In this document: one piece after another, positions 8,496-17,273 of the stretch | How positions within the stretch are numbered: the first letter of the stretch is position 1 | How the letters are laid out: the number at the start of each line of letters is the position of its first letter | NCBI RefSeq assembly: GCF_003024385.1 | Contig: NZ_PVZN01000027.1 | Span: 1-38,120, forward strand | DNA length: 38,120 nucleotides | Reading direction: 5' to 3' | From: Pseudomonas sp. BBP2017 | Lineage (GTDB): Bacteria; Pseudomonadota; Gammaproteobacteria; Pseudomonadales; Pseudomonadaceae | The notes under the pieces: generated by a model | Database searches by the model: none | Seen by the model: the letters and a program-made list of their open reading frames with translations, nothing else | Told to the model about the DNA's origin: nothing | Program-made: the position numbers and the translations under genes

Positions 8496-8970
8496 CCTGA
8501 ACGCCTCTGGCGCGGGCCTTGAGGGCTACGGCTTGCTGGCTGCACAGCTGGAAGCCTTGTTTGCCGATGAGCGCGACTTCATTGCCAATGCCGCGCAATT
8601 CTCGGCGTTTCTGTATAGCCAGGTTGAAGACCTGAACTGGGCGGGTTTTTACCTGAACCGCAATGAGGAACTGGTGCTGGGTCCGTTTCAGGGCCAGGTT
8701 GCCTGTGTACGGATTGCGTTCGGTCGTGGTGTGTGTGGGGCTGCAGCGGCCAGTCGCGAAACCCAGCGGGTTGAAGACGTGCATGCGTTCCCTGGGCATA
8801 TCGCCTGCGATAGCGCGTCGAACAGTGAGCTGGTGATTCCGCTGGTCAAGGACGGGCGTTTGATTGGTGTGCTGGATCTGGACAGCCCGAAGCTGGCGCG
8901 CTTCAGTGAAGCGGATCAGCAGGGGGTGGAGCGTCTGGTGGCGATCTTTCTGCGCTTGACCGACTGCTGA
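8488..8970 (+). CDS. GAF-domain free methionine-(R)-sulfoxide reductase (fRMsr)
   Basis: This 160-residue single GAF-domain enzyme, like E. coli MsrC/YebR, reduces free (not protein-bound) methionine-R-sulfoxide. Three cysteines, C73 (VACVRI), C83 (GVCGAA) and C107 (IACDSAS), keep the 10- and 24-residue spacing of the E. coli catalytic set (C84, C94, C118). The conserved NWAGFYL start and the LIGVLDLDSP end are present. The ATG at 8488 overlaps the upstream ATPase gene by 8 bp. With msrB and gpx it gives this neighbourhood two complementary methionine-sulfoxide repair enzymes. Confidence 0.93.
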   Translation: MIDLNASGAGLEGYGLLAAQLEALFADERDFIANAAQFSAFLYSQVEDLNWAGFYLNRNEELVLGPFQGQVACVRIAFGRGVCGAAAASRETQRVEDVHAFPGHIACDSASNSELVIPLVKDGRLIGVLDLDSPKLARFSEADQQGVERLVAIFLRLTDC

Positions 8971-8974
8971 CGAT

Positions 8975-9009
8975 GGGGCGTTCAACGCCCCTGGCCCGGC
9001 TACGCCGGG
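8975..9009. terminator. Paired hairpins after the fRMsr gene
   Basis: Two small perfect hairpins follow the stop codon: 8975-8980 with 8986-8991 (GGGGCG arms) and 8995-9000 with 9004-9009 (CCCGGC arms). No T-run follows, so they may be REP-related or a processing/stability element more than a classic terminator. Confidence 0.5.
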
Positions 9010-9010
9010 C

Positions 9011-9036
9011 ATCGCCAGCAAGGCTGGCTCCTACAG
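9011..9036. repeat. Pseudomonas REP-like element
   Basis: ATCGCCAGCAAGGCTGGCTC plus CTACAG is a standard Pseudomonas REP sequence with an inverted GCCAGC/GCTGGC pair. It lies between two convergent genes, which is the usual REP location. Confidence 0.75.
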
Positions 9037-9048
9037 TGGCTGGGCAGA

Positions 9049-9816
9049 TCAGTCGTAGATGACTTTCTTCTTCCAGTCTTCCGTTGTATCGGTCTTCAGG
9101 CCTTCAGTCAGCTCGTTCACTTCGTCTTCGGCAGGTTCGAGCTGGCTCAGCACCTGGGCATTGGCCCGGGCCAGCAGCTTTTCCATGTACTCGAGCTGCT
9201 CGCGATACAGCACAGGGTCCGGCTGCTTGCGCAGGTACTGGACGCCGCGCTCGAAGGCCAGACGTGCATGCCCAGGCTGGTTCTGCTGCAGCGCCTGCTG
9301 GCCGAGGTTGTTGAAAAACTCGATGTGCAGCAAGACCAGAATGTGGCGGATTTCCTTGACCCAGTACTTGGCTTCGTTGGTCGGCAGGAAACCTTCTTGC
9401 GCCGCACGGGTGATCTGGTTGTGCATGCCTTCAAGCAGAAAACGCACATCTTTGGCCCGGGCTTCGGTCTGGATCGGCGCGGGCGGATTATTCACCGGCA
9501 GCGCTTCACCCTTGGTTATCAGGCCTTCAAGCTCGGCAATGCGCGCACGGATCGCGCGGCTGTTTTTATCCAGGGCCAGTTGGCGCTGGTTGAGGTTGAG
9601 TTCGAGGCGGGTCAACAGCAGCTTCAAGGCCGGGGTCATCAATTGGCCTGGGAAGGTTTCGGTGATCTCGCCACAACGGCGCAAGCGTTCAGCCAGCTCA
9701 ATCTTCAGCCGGGCGCGCTCAAGCTTGTTGTTCTCGACTACATTGTTGAGGTAGCCGATCACGATCAATAACGCGATCCCCGCCACGATAAGCAGGGTGA
9801 TCATAAGTGGTGTCAC
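9049..9816 (-). CDS. Membrane-anchored coiled-coil protein, unknown function
   Basis: I do not recognise a named family for this 255-residue protein. One N-terminal transmembrane segment (about residues 5-23) is followed by a long, charged, helix-forming region with coiled-coil character (about 30-100). A Pro-rich break (NNPPAPIQ, about 108-115) comes next, then a helical C-terminal half with TPR-like character (QALQQNQPGHARLAFERGVQYL). It is probably anchored in the inner membrane with its bulk in the cytoplasm. The GTG start at 9816 is preferred because GAGG lies eight bases upstream; the ATG four codons in (9804) lacks a good site. It stands alone beside the tRNA locus. Confidence 0.75.
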   Translation of the reverse strand: MTPLMITLLIVAGIALLIVIGYLNNVVENNKLERARLKIELAERLRRCGEITETFPGQLMTPALKLLLTRLELNLNQRQLALDKNSRAIRARIAELEGLITKGEALPVNNPPAPIQTEARAKDVRFLLEGMHNQITRAAQEGFLPTNEAKYWVKEIRHILVLLHIEFFNNLGQQALQQNQPGHARLAFERGVQYLRKQPDPVLYREQLEYMEKLLARANAQVLSQLEPAEDEVNELTEGLKTDTTEDWKKKVIYD

Positions 9817-10062
9817 CGTTAACGCCTCATACAGGATGATTTACCAATTGAGTGTAGTGGCTAAGCTTTTGCCCGGATAGAGCTGTTTGGCGGTTCTCAG
9901 GGACTCCCTGATGGCATTTTGCTCTGCGATTGCCGCAGCCATAGGGGTTTCAGCTTGGGCGGGGCGTCAGAAAATAATCGTCAAGAGCCAGGCGCGCGAG
10001 TCCGCGCACAGCAGTGCAAAGCACCGGGAAGTCATTGATTTAAATAAATTTAAACAGGGGGG
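9817..10062. other. Intergenic region without a recognisable gene
   Basis: The stretch between the coiled-coil gene and the tRNA promoter has no convincing ORF. It ends in an A/T-rich upstream element (around 10036-10053) just before the tRNA -35 box, which could act as an UP element. Confidence 0.6.
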
Positions 10063-10091
10063 TTGACGGCTTTCCAAAGCATCCCTAGAAT
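10063..10091 (+). promoter_or_regulatory. tRNA operon promoter
   Basis: TTGACG (10063-10068) and TAGAAT (10086-10091) are separated by 17 bp and preceded by an A/T-rich stretch. A GC-rich discriminator (GCGCGCC) follows the -10 box, which is typical of stable-RNA promoters under stringent control. Confidence 0.85.
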
Positions 10092-10152
10092 GCGCGCCAC
10101 TTGCAGCGTAAAGCGCACAGCGAAACGCGGCAGGGAGTGAATGTTGTAGTGT

Positions 10153-10228
10153 GTCCCCTTCGTCTAGTGGCCTAGGACACCGCCCTTTCACGGCGGTAAC
10201 AGGGGTTCGAGTCCCCTAGGGGACGCCA
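10153..10228 (+). tRNA. tRNA-Glu (anticodon TTC)
   Basis: This 76-nt cloverleaf starts GTCCCC and closes with GGGGAC plus an encoded GCCA end. The anticodon loop CTTTCAC, with TTC at 10187-10189, is held by a CCGCC/GGCGG stem, and the T-loop TTCGAGTC is present. It is the first gene of a two-tRNA unit with tRNA-Gly two bases downstream. It is identical to the copy at 24296. Confidence 0.98.
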
Positions 10229-10230
10229 TT

Positions 10231-10306
<76 letters not shown>

Positions 10307-10334
10307 GATTACATCGGCGTAAGCCGGTCAAAAA

Positions 10335-10358
10335 AGAGGCCCAAGGGCCTCTTTTTTT
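10335..10358 (+). terminator. Rho-independent terminator of the first tRNA unit
   Basis: AGAGGCCC (10335-10342) pairs with GGGCCTCT (10345-10352) and is followed by a run of seven T. It separates the first tRNA unit from the accessory genes. Confidence 0.92.
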
Positions 10359-10541
10359 GTGCCTGAAATTCCTGCCTCTGGTGTATTTCCCCCCCCCTCC
10401 ATAGTCCGTTTTCCGTCTTAACGCACCTGTTATTTCTGTCAGTTTCCAGCTTGCGCGAATTCGCGTTCAATCACTGGTGATCGCTCGGGTGGCCCAAGGC
10501 AAGGCCATCGCGATGTCGTCTCGATCAGGACGGGAGCAACC

Positions 10542-12485
10542 ATGGACGTGCGCAGAAAGCCGACTCATCTTTTCAGCGAAGTAGTAGCCCTTCCTGTGCC
10601 AGAAGTGCCGGCGATCATCAGGGATGATCAGGGGGTGGAGAATCCCGACGGCATCGTCGCGCGTGCCGTACTCAATGATGACCTTGAGGTTGTGGTGCCC
10701 GCCTGGCCATTTTCGGACGACCCGAGAATTACCAGGGAAATTGTTTCTATTGGTTGGCGTATCGCCGGCTCGGGGTTTGTCTCGGTCAGAGATAAAGAGT
10801 ACCCGACGCCGGTCGAGCCGGGAGACAAGACCCTGACAGTGCCACAACAGTATCTGGTTCATGGTACCTATGACCTGTCTTACCAGATCAACCAGGGCGG
10901 GAACCTGAATGTCTCGCTGATCAAGCGGGTCACCATCGATACCGTCCCCCCCCACGACCATCAACAGCCGGCAGGGGCGCGCTACCCCGATGAATTGCTC
11001 GGGGTCATCACTGATGACTACCTGACGCAGCATGGCCAGGTGCTGGTCACGGTGCCTTCCTATAGCAGCATGCGTGCATTCGACCGGGCCGTGTTCTTTT
11101 GGGCCAAAGCCGATCCGATGCCGGGTGATACGCCAATTGCCGGCGAGCGGGTGTTCAGCCAGGCCGATATCGACAACCGGCGCTTGCTCCTGCCTCTGAC
11201 TGAAGAGGTGATACGTGACAGTGGCGCGGGGCAGCGCTACCTGTTTTATCGGCTGTACGATCTGGCTGGCAACGAAAGCCCGTTGTCCTATTCGGCCGGC
11301 ATTGGCGTCGACCTGGTGCCAGCCCCGGGAAACTTGCCAGCGCCGCGTATCCCCCTGTCGCCACGTGGCTTGATCGACCGCCAGCATGCCCGCGAGGGGG
11401 CTGCCAGCCAGGGTGGGGTGACGGTCGAAATCGACCGCTACGACAACGCTGAGGCTTCGCATTTCATCATCGTCAACTGGGGGGGCGGCGAGTTGACGGA
11501 GTTTGCGGTGGACCCCAACGGCTTTCCGCTGGAGATCTTCGTGCCCTGGCCGGCGCTGACGGCCAATGGTTTGGGGGCTGGCACGGTTCAGGTGAGTTAC
11601 CGGGTCCGTTATGGAGGGGCGTTGACACCTGAATCCCCTGAAACATCGGCGCCTTTCGACTTCACCATCGCTGGTCAGGATCATGCCAATGCCCCGGCCT
11701 TGCTTAACAATGGCTTGGCCAGAGTGGAAGTACGTGGCGAGGTCTCGGATCTGCCCAATACGCTGACCGCCCAGGATCATGGGCGCGATGCCCGGGTGCT
11801 GCTGACGTTGTTCGAAGATCCGCAACCAGGCCAATGGCTCGAGGTGTTCTGGGGTGCCGTGGCCGAGCCGGCCGCCCGTTATCCGGTGCAGCCGGGCGAT
11901 GTGGCTGGCAAACCGCTGACGCTGACTGTGCCCTGGGCGATCGTCGAGCAGGACATGAACAACGTAGCCTTGCCGGTCTCCTACGTGACGGATAACGGCA
12001 TCAATCAGCAGCTGGCGCCAGCGACTGCGGTGCAAGTGTTGATTGTTCCTATTGAAGGGCTGCAGGCCCCGGGCTTCCCTCACGCCGACATTCAGGGCTA
12101 TCTCAATTGCTGCGCCAGGCCGCGCCTCTGGGAAGGGGTGACTATCAGGGTCCAGGGCAATCCGGCTTTCGCCGCCAACGATCTGGTGGAAGTTCATTGC
12201 CAGGGTTATGAGGACCTCGGCTCACTCAGACCGATTGAAGGCACGTTGTGGTCGCATCGCGAAGTGCTCACCGCCGCTGAAGCGCTAAATGGTTTCGATG
12301 TTGTGGTGCCCTACCTGGTGCATATCGAGCCGATGGTCAACAACGGCTCCGCCACCGTTTATTACACCTTGACCAAGGATGACGGTGGGTTCGGTAGTTC
12401 GCGGCGGGAGCAGGTGTATATCTCCCGGACGCTGCCGAGTGGCGAAGTCTGTGGGCCGGATAATGATCTTTGTAGTGAAACGTGA
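10542..12485 (+). CDS. Ig-like modular protein A with Cys-containing C-terminal domain
   Basis: I do not recognise a named family for this 647-residue protein, which is dominated by beta-strand-type sequence. It reads as about five beta-sandwich modules, with boundaries near residues 135, 265, 384 and 507. Several open with a short Pro-Ala hinge such as NLPAPRIPL and contain valine-rich strands and a Trp-Gly core (VNWGGGE, VFWGAV). The C-terminal module holds C523-C524, C556-region C, C637 and C644, and resembles the end of the next protein. No signal peptide, lipobox, transmembrane segment or sorting signal is visible. The ATG at 10542 has GGGAG upstream. By architecture it is an adhesin-like or binding protein, but function and export route are unknown. 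Confidence 0.85.
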   Translation: MDVRRKPTHLFSEVVALPVPEVPAIIRDDQGVENPDGIVARAVLNDDLEVVVPAWPFSDDPRITREIVSIGWRIAGSGFVSVRDKEYPTPVEPGDKTLTVPQQYLVHGTYDLSYQINQGGNLNVSLIKRVTIDTVPPHDHQQPAGARYPDELLGVITDDYLTQHGQVLVTVPSYSSMRAFDRAVFFWAKADPMPGDTPIAGERVFSQADIDNRRLLLPLTEEVIRDSGAGQRYLFYRLYDLAGNESPLSYSAGIGVDLVPAPGNLPAPRIPLSPRGLIDRQHAREGAASQGGVTVEIDRYDNAEASHFIIVNWGGGELTEFAVDPNGFPLEIFVPWPALTANGLGAGTVQVSYRVRYGGALTPESPETSAPFDFTIAGQDHANAPALLNNGLARVEVRGEVSDLPNTLTAQDHGRDARVLLTLFEDPQPGQWLEVFWGAVAEPAARYPVQPGDVAGKPLTLTVPWAIVEQDMNNVALPVSYVTDNGINQQLAPATAVQVLIVPIEGLQAPGFPHADIQGYLNCCARPRLWEGVTIRVQGNPAFAANDLVEVHCQGYEDLGSLRPIEGTLWSHREVLTAAEALNGFDVVVPYLVHIEPMVNNGSATVYYTLTKDDGGFGSSRREQVYISRTLPSGEVCGPDNDLCSET

Positions 12486-12614
12486 TGGTGTTTGACAAGC
12501 CGTACTGTGCGGCAGACTGCAGAGTTAAAGTTGTTCAGTGTTGTGCGTTCGCCATGTCAGGTTTTCTTGGCGATTCATTTGTAAGAAACAACCAAGTCCA
12601 ATAAATGAGGTTGA

Positions 12615-14558
12615 ATGATGAATATCCAGGTAAAGCTTACGGCTGAAGAAGCGCGCGCTAACAGTAAAAAGCTGCGGCGTACTCCAAACAAGGCAGTTCC
12701 TGCTCCAGTGCTGGACAAGGATCTTAACCCGCTGTTGGAAGATACGCCTGATGACAGCCCGAACCAACTACATTCCAAGTACCACGGGCAATCACTCGCT
12801 ATTAATATTCCTGAATTCGATCAGGACAGCGCGCCCGGGGTGCGGGGGTTCGTTTATTTACGCTGGAACGGTGTCCGGACAGGTACGCGATATCCCTTCA
12901 CGTCGCCGATAGCCGCGGGTGATTTTCCCTTGCCAATGACCTTGCCGGATACGGCGACAGTCAACGCAGGAACGCATCAACTATCTTTTGAGGTTAATAC
13001 AGGGGGTAACCCTACCTTCTCCGAGAGCTTGTCCATCTCTATCGACAGGACACCACCCAATGGCGGTAACGCCGGCGCATTGATCGAGCTACCCGCCGAA
13101 GTGGAGCTCAGTGGCATCACGGCGGAGTATCTCGCTGCCAATGGCGACAAAGTAGTTGTCACCGTGCCTCTCGGCTACGGTGACGCCAGGATCGGCGACG
13201 AGATTATTGTCTACCTGGGCGACACTATTCCGACAGCGTTGAAGGTGGGGACTGTTGTCCGCGCGGATGTGACGACGCCGATTACCGTTGAGCTGACCAA
13301 GGCCATGCTTGAGGGCAGGGAGGGTGATCAGACATTGTTCTATACGCTGGCGGACCGCAAAGGTAATGTCGGTCGTCAATCGGCATTCAAGAACGTCAAC
13401 ATCACCTTGGCACCAGCGCCTGCCGGTTTGCAACCACCCAAGGTACCTGTTGGCGCCGATGGCTTGATTGACCAGGCCGATGCTATTCAGGGGGTGGTAG
13501 TCGAGATCGACCCTTATACAAACTGGAGTGCCTCAGACCAGGTGGTGGTCGCCTTCGATGGTGTTGACCAGCCAGCGCAAGCCATGCCGCAAGCAGGCGC
13601 TGTGGTGGCTCTGCCTTACTCCGCTGTGCTCAATGGTAACCCAGGCTTAAAAGATTCGCGGGTGACTTACAAGATTGTTCGCGGTAACCGCGAGTTTCCG
13701 GAGACGGTTGGCTTCGACGTCAAAGTCGATTTGCGCACGCCGGGCCCGGTGGATCCGACTGACCCGCCTGGCGTCGTGCATCCGCTGCTGGCGTTGCCTG
13801 TCGTCAAGGGCGCAGTGAGCCCCAATCCCGATGAACTGACCGAGGCTGACGCGGGCCAGCCTGCCACTGCATCGGTAGACTTATATGGGTTATCGAAGGC
13901 TGGTGATATTGTCCAGTTGTACTGGAACGGCAAGCCCGTTCCAGCGCCAGACGGGGAATATCGCGTAGTGGGTACTGAACCGCCAACGTTCAAAATCCCG
14001 TTTACCATTCCTTGGGAGCTCATCGACACTGAAGGCAATAGCGACGCGTTGCCGGTCCACTACACCGTGGCCCACCCAGCGACCAACGGCAACATCATTA
14101 CTTCAGGGGCCAAGCCAGTTCGGGTTCGTGTCTCTCAAATTACCGTGCCCAAGCCAGAGTTTCTCAATCCCGATGAGGATTTCGGCTCCGACTGGTTCAA
14201 CTGTGGATCGTTACGTCAAAACCAAGCCGGCGTATGGGGAATGTTCATTCAAGTACCGGGTGGAGAGCCGAAACTGGCGAATCAGGAACTGGCCTTCACC
14301 TATCAGGGATGGGCGGATGCTGCAGGCACTACGCCGGTGCCGGGCAATGAGTACAAGTTTACATTCACCCCGACAATCGAAGAGGCCAATAACGGTTTTG
14401 TGGTTCATGTACCCTATGACCCTTGGTTCCTGACCACCGACCTACGTTACGGCAGTATCGTCTACGAGGCAGAGATCAATGGCTTTCCTGTGTTGGGGAA
14501 ATCCATAGTAGTGACCTTCTGGATGTCATCAGCCGGGCAAACCTGCAAATTTGCATAG
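12615..14558 (+). CDS. Ig-like modular protein B, paralog of A
   Basis: This 647-residue paralog of the upstream protein aligns by module order and not by high identity. After a basic N-terminus without a signal peptide come Ig-like modules. One begins at about residue 272 (LQPPKVPVGADGLIDQ) and another near 389. A final domain (about 510-647) has C530 (WFNCGSL) and C644 (GQTCKFA). The module core is visible in EIDPYTNWSASDQVVVAF and VQLYWNGKPV. Two ATGs lie side by side at 12615 and 12618; GAGG at 12607-12610 is better spaced for the second. The gene ends at a strong terminator and looks less GC-rich than its neighbours. Function unknown. Confidence 0.85.
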   Translation: MMNIQVKLTAEEARANSKKLRRTPNKAVPAPVLDKDLNPLLEDTPDDSPNQLHSKYHGQSLAINIPEFDQDSAPGVRGFVYLRWNGVRTGTRYPFTSPIAAGDFPLPMTLPDTATVNAGTHQLSFEVNTGGNPTFSESLSISIDRTPPNGGNAGALIELPAEVELSGITAEYLAANGDKVVVTVPLGYGDARIGDEIIVYLGDTIPTALKVGTVVRADVTTPITVELTKAMLEGREGDQTLFYTLADRKGNVGRQSAFKNVNITLAPAPAGLQPPKVPVGADGLIDQADAIQGVVVEIDPYTNWSASDQVVVAFDGVDQPAQAMPQAGAVVALPYSAVLNGNPGLKDSRVTYKIVRGNREFPETVGFDVKVDLRTPGPVDPTDPPGVVHPLLALPVVKGAVSPNPDELTEADAGQPATASVDLYGLSKAGDIVQLYWNGKPVPAPDGEYRVVGTEPPTFKIPFTIPWELIDTEGNSDALPVHYTVAHPATNGNIITSGAKPVRVRVSQITVPKPEFLNPDEDFGSDWFNCGSLRQNQAGVWGMFIQVPGGEPKLANQELAFTYQGWADAAGTTPVPGNEYKFTFTPTIEEANNGFVVHVPYDPWFLTTDLRYGSIVYEAEINGFPVLGKSIVVTFWMSSAGQTCKFA

Positions 14559-14581
14559 GGGGCGGTTGAGAGGGATTGAAC

Positions 14582-14615
14582 CAGGGGAAATGCTCAGTGC
14601 ATTTCCCCTGTTTTT
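14582..14615. terminator. Rho-independent terminator after modular protein B
   Basis: A perfect 12-bp stem (14582-14593 with 14599-14610, CAGGGGAAATGC arm) has a 5-base loop and is followed by TTTTT. It lies between convergent protein B and the autotransporter gene. Confidence 0.92.
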
Positions 14616-14701
14616 GTTCGACCGCAGTGCTTTTAGCGAGTAAAAGTTCAGCACAAGTCCGATACCGTGGCATCGGGATTCATTGCAACCCCAGCACCGC
14701 T

Positions 14702-16969
14702 TCAGAAGCTGTAACGCAACCCCAGGTTCGCGCCATACGGCTGTTCGATATGCTTGCCGTTGGCATACTCCAGATCGACATGCACTTGCAAGCCACTGGT
14801 CAGGCCCAACGCCAGACCCGCGCCCAGTTCGCCACGTGAGCCTGACAGGTCGTTGTTGAAGCGGTTGTTGTTGACCTGGACTTCGTTGTTGTTGATGAAC
14901 TCGTGCGCCATCGCCGCACGCAGGTAGGGTTGCAGCTTGCCGCCGTTGGCAAGCTCGAAGGTTTTACCCGCCGTCAGGCCGGCTTTGCCCAGCAGCGAGC
15001 GGGTACGGTCGCCATCAGCCTGCAGGTCGTTGCTCAACTGGTAGTCGTCACCCTGGATCACCACCGCCGACCACTGGGTGAAAGGTTCGATGAAGTAACC
15101 ATTGGACAGCGGGATATGGCGGCCGAACTCGGCGGAAACGCCCATGCCGAGGTTGTCATAGTCACCTTTGGCATGGCTGCCATCATTGATCGCGACCTTG
15201 GCTTTGTTCTGGAAACGGTTGAACTTGGCCACGCCGTCAAAATAGTAACCCGACTCGGCATCGAGCCAGGTGGTGTAGGCGCCGAGGTAGTAACTGTCGA
15301 CTGTGCCGGAGGTGCCTTCGTTGAGGTCCAGGTCCGAGCGGCTGTAACCGGCCAGGGCACCGATCAGCCACTGGCCATCGCCCCAGGGCAGGCGGCCGTC
15401 GGCGCCGAGCGAGAGACCGTGCTGGTTCTGCTGGTAACCACTGCCGCTGGCGTCGGCGACGTTGTATTTGTTGCCGTAGCTGCGCATCCACAGACCGGGC
15501 TGGCTGCCGTTGAAGCGCAGTTCACCCATGCGGCTGCGCAGCGAGGTCATTTCGCCGTACCAGACGGTCGGCGCGGTGTTGAACAGCGCCATTACCGAGC
15601 GCGTGCCGGGGCTGACCGTGCGTTTTTGCGGGTCGAGAAACCATTCGGTGCCGCCATTGCCATTGCTCGCCGACGACAGCTCGTAGGACCAGGCGCCGAC
15701 TGCCACCGCACGGCCGTCAACCAGGCTGAATTGCGCATCACCCGCAGCGGTGTTGACCAGGGTCAGCTGTTCCGGGGTCACGGGATCGACGCCCGAGTCG
15801 GGCACCCACAGCTCGAAATTGCCACTGGCATTCTGGTTGACGGTCAGCCGGTCGTGGCTGTTGGTGCTGAAGTCGACGTTCATCTTGATGACGCCGTTAC
15901 CGGAAAGGTTGTCCACGTTGAGGCGGTAAAAGTTACTGCCTGAGCCCATGTTGACGGTGCCGCCGGCCATGTTCAGGGTTTCTAGCCGGGTGTCTTCGAC
16001 CATGCTGTAGGAGGACTGGTCGCCAATGTCCAGCCGGCTGACATTCACCAGCCGACCGCTGAACGACGCTTGGTTGTGCAGGTTGAGCGCGCCTTTGCCG
16101 CCGGCTTCCACCTCGAAGTCACCGCTCCAGCTGGCCTGCTCCAGCGTCAGGTTGGCGGTGCTGTCGGCCGCGACGCGGACGATGCCGTCGAGGTTGCTGT
16201 TGACTACACCGATGTTGGCGGTGGATGCGTCCTGAACCTGGATCAGCACATCATCGGCGCCGACCAGGGTGGAACCATTGCGGATGGCGACTTCGGCCAC
16301 CGCGCCGCGCTCGAGGAGGATCGCCGCGCCTGTACGCCCCTCGACCCGCGAGCCCTCCAGGACCAGGCGCGGATCGCCGACGTTGTCGATGTCGCGGGTG
16401 ATACGCACACCGTTGCTCTGGCCGCTGATCTGGCTGCCGGTGGCAATGGCCGCGCCACCCAGGAGGTTGATGCCGCGGCTGCCGATGCCGCTGCCGGTTA
16501 CGCTGGAGTTGATCAGGTTGAGCGTGCTGGCGCCGGTGACCTGGGCGGCCTCTTCGCCACCGGTGATCACGCTATTGTCGATAGTGACTTGTGAACCTGT
16601 CGAGGTGCCTGTCACGCGGTTGACCGACAAACCCAGAAAGTCGCCATTGATCTGGGCGTTGCTGACCGTGGCGGTGCTATTGGTGACTTCCAGGCCGTCA
16701 TTGTCGATCCCCTGGATGGTGCCGCCGTTGATAACGAGATTGGACCCCGATTGTATGAAGACGCTGCTGGCCGTCGCGCTGTTCATGGTCAGCGAACTGT
16801 TGGTGCGAACGGTATAACTATCGACCGGAGTGTTTGCATCAATAATCAGGCTATCGCCATTTTCAACAATCGCGGCGTGCGCCAGGGGCGAGGCAAGAAA
16901 CAATGTACAAGTAGCCAGGCTGAGGGGGGGTAACAAAAAACGGGTATATGCGGTGTCATTCGTATTCAT
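14702..16969 (-). CDS. Pertactin-like type Va autotransporter
   Basis: This predicted 755-residue outer-membrane autotransporter has a Sec signal peptide at residues 1-32 ending SPLAHA. A passenger (about 33-480) made of short repeating strands (SxVTIxNS, LxxxGSxVxG, AxxNLTLEQA) is typical of a pertactin-type beta-helix. A C-terminal beta-barrel (about 490-755) begins at GLWMRSYGNKY and ends in the canonical RYSF. The start at 16969 (MNTNDTAY) is chosen because it opens the signal peptide; the frame extends to a TTG at 17008 with no supporting site. I see no protease triad or RGD motif in the passenger, so an adhesin-like surface role is inferred. It faces the opposite way to all four modular proteins around it. 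Confidence 0.93.
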   Translation of the reverse strand: MNTNDTAYTRFLLPPLSLATCTLFLASPLAHAAIVENGDSLIIDANTPVDSYTVRTNSSLTMNSATASSVFIQSGSNLVINGGTIQGIDNDGLEVTNSTATVSNAQINGDFLGLSVNRVTGTSTGSQVTIDNSVITGGEEAAQVTGASTLNLINSSVTGSGIGSRGINLLGGAAIATGSQISGQSNGVRITRDIDNVGDPRLVLEGSRVEGRTGAAILLERGAVAEVAIRNGSTLVGADDVLIQVQDASTANIGVVNSNLDGIVRVAADSTANLTLEQASWSGDFEVEAGGKGALNLHNQASFSGRLVNVSRLDIGDQSSYSMVEDTRLETLNMAGGTVNMGSGSNFYRLNVDNLSGNGVIKMNVDFSTNSHDRLTVNQNASGNFELWVPDSGVDPVTPEQLTLVNTAAGDAQFSLVDGRAVAVGAWSYELSSASNGNGGTEWFLDPQKRTVSPGTRSVMALFNTAPTVWYGEMTSLRSRMGELRFNGSQPGLWMRSYGNKYNVADASGSGYQQNQHGLSLGADGRLPWGDGQWLIGALAGYSRSDLDLNEGTSGTVDSYYLGAYTTWLDAESGYYFDGVAKFNRFQNKAKVAINDGSHAKGDYDNLGMGVSAEFGRHIPLSNGYFIEPFTQWSAVVIQGDDYQLSNDLQADGDRTRSLLGKAGLTAGKTFELANGGKLQPYLRAAMAHEFINNNEVQVNNNRFNNDLSGSRGELGAGLALGLTSGLQVHVDLEYANGKHIEQPYGANLGLRYSF

Positions 16970-17273
16970 GGAGGCGGCGTCCCTGAGTTTTGAAACAGTG
17001 ATAACCAAAAAAGCGCGAAATTTACACGGAGCACTTAGGAAGTGTCTGTAGGGAAATTCCTAAGCATTCCAGGATGGGGCGACTTGATTGTTGTCTCATT
17101 ACTGGCAGTGAGCACCTGACATTTTTGTCAGTAGACAGGGGGTGGAAGTTATGAAGGGGGGACGGTAGTTTTAATAGTGGTTTCGAGTACCTGATAAAAA
17201 TGCTAGTTGGAAGTATTGCCTGGCCGGTATTCAATGCGTGTCACTTACCTGCTCAACCAAGAAGGTGACCAGC
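16970..17273. promoter_or_regulatory. Divergent regulatory region of the autotransporter and modular protein C
   Basis: This intergenic region of about 300 bp must hold the promoters of two divergent genes. It contains a perfect 8-bp inverted repeat, CTTAGGAA (17034-17041) and TTCCTAAG (17057-17064), and a shorter one, CTGAC (17116-17120) and GTCAG (17127-17131). Either could be an operator. I cannot assign a regulator or a confident -35/-10 pair. No gene is seen in it. Confidence 0.45.

Noticed and set aside
10454..10465. Perfect 12-bp palindrome CGCGAATTCGCG upstream of protein A
   Set aside because: Short and unaccompanied by other copies or promoter elements; likely chance in GC-rich DNA.
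10467..12197. A 576-codon minus-strand open frame opposite protein A
   Set aside because: It is a shadow of the plus-strand gene. Its translation is rich in Arg, His, Gly and Pro without any domain, as expected from GC-rich third positions.
10542..14558. Proteins A and B have exactly the same length (647 residues)
   Set aside because: Their sequences diverge with insertions and deletions and B has two possible start codons, so the equal length is probably chance.
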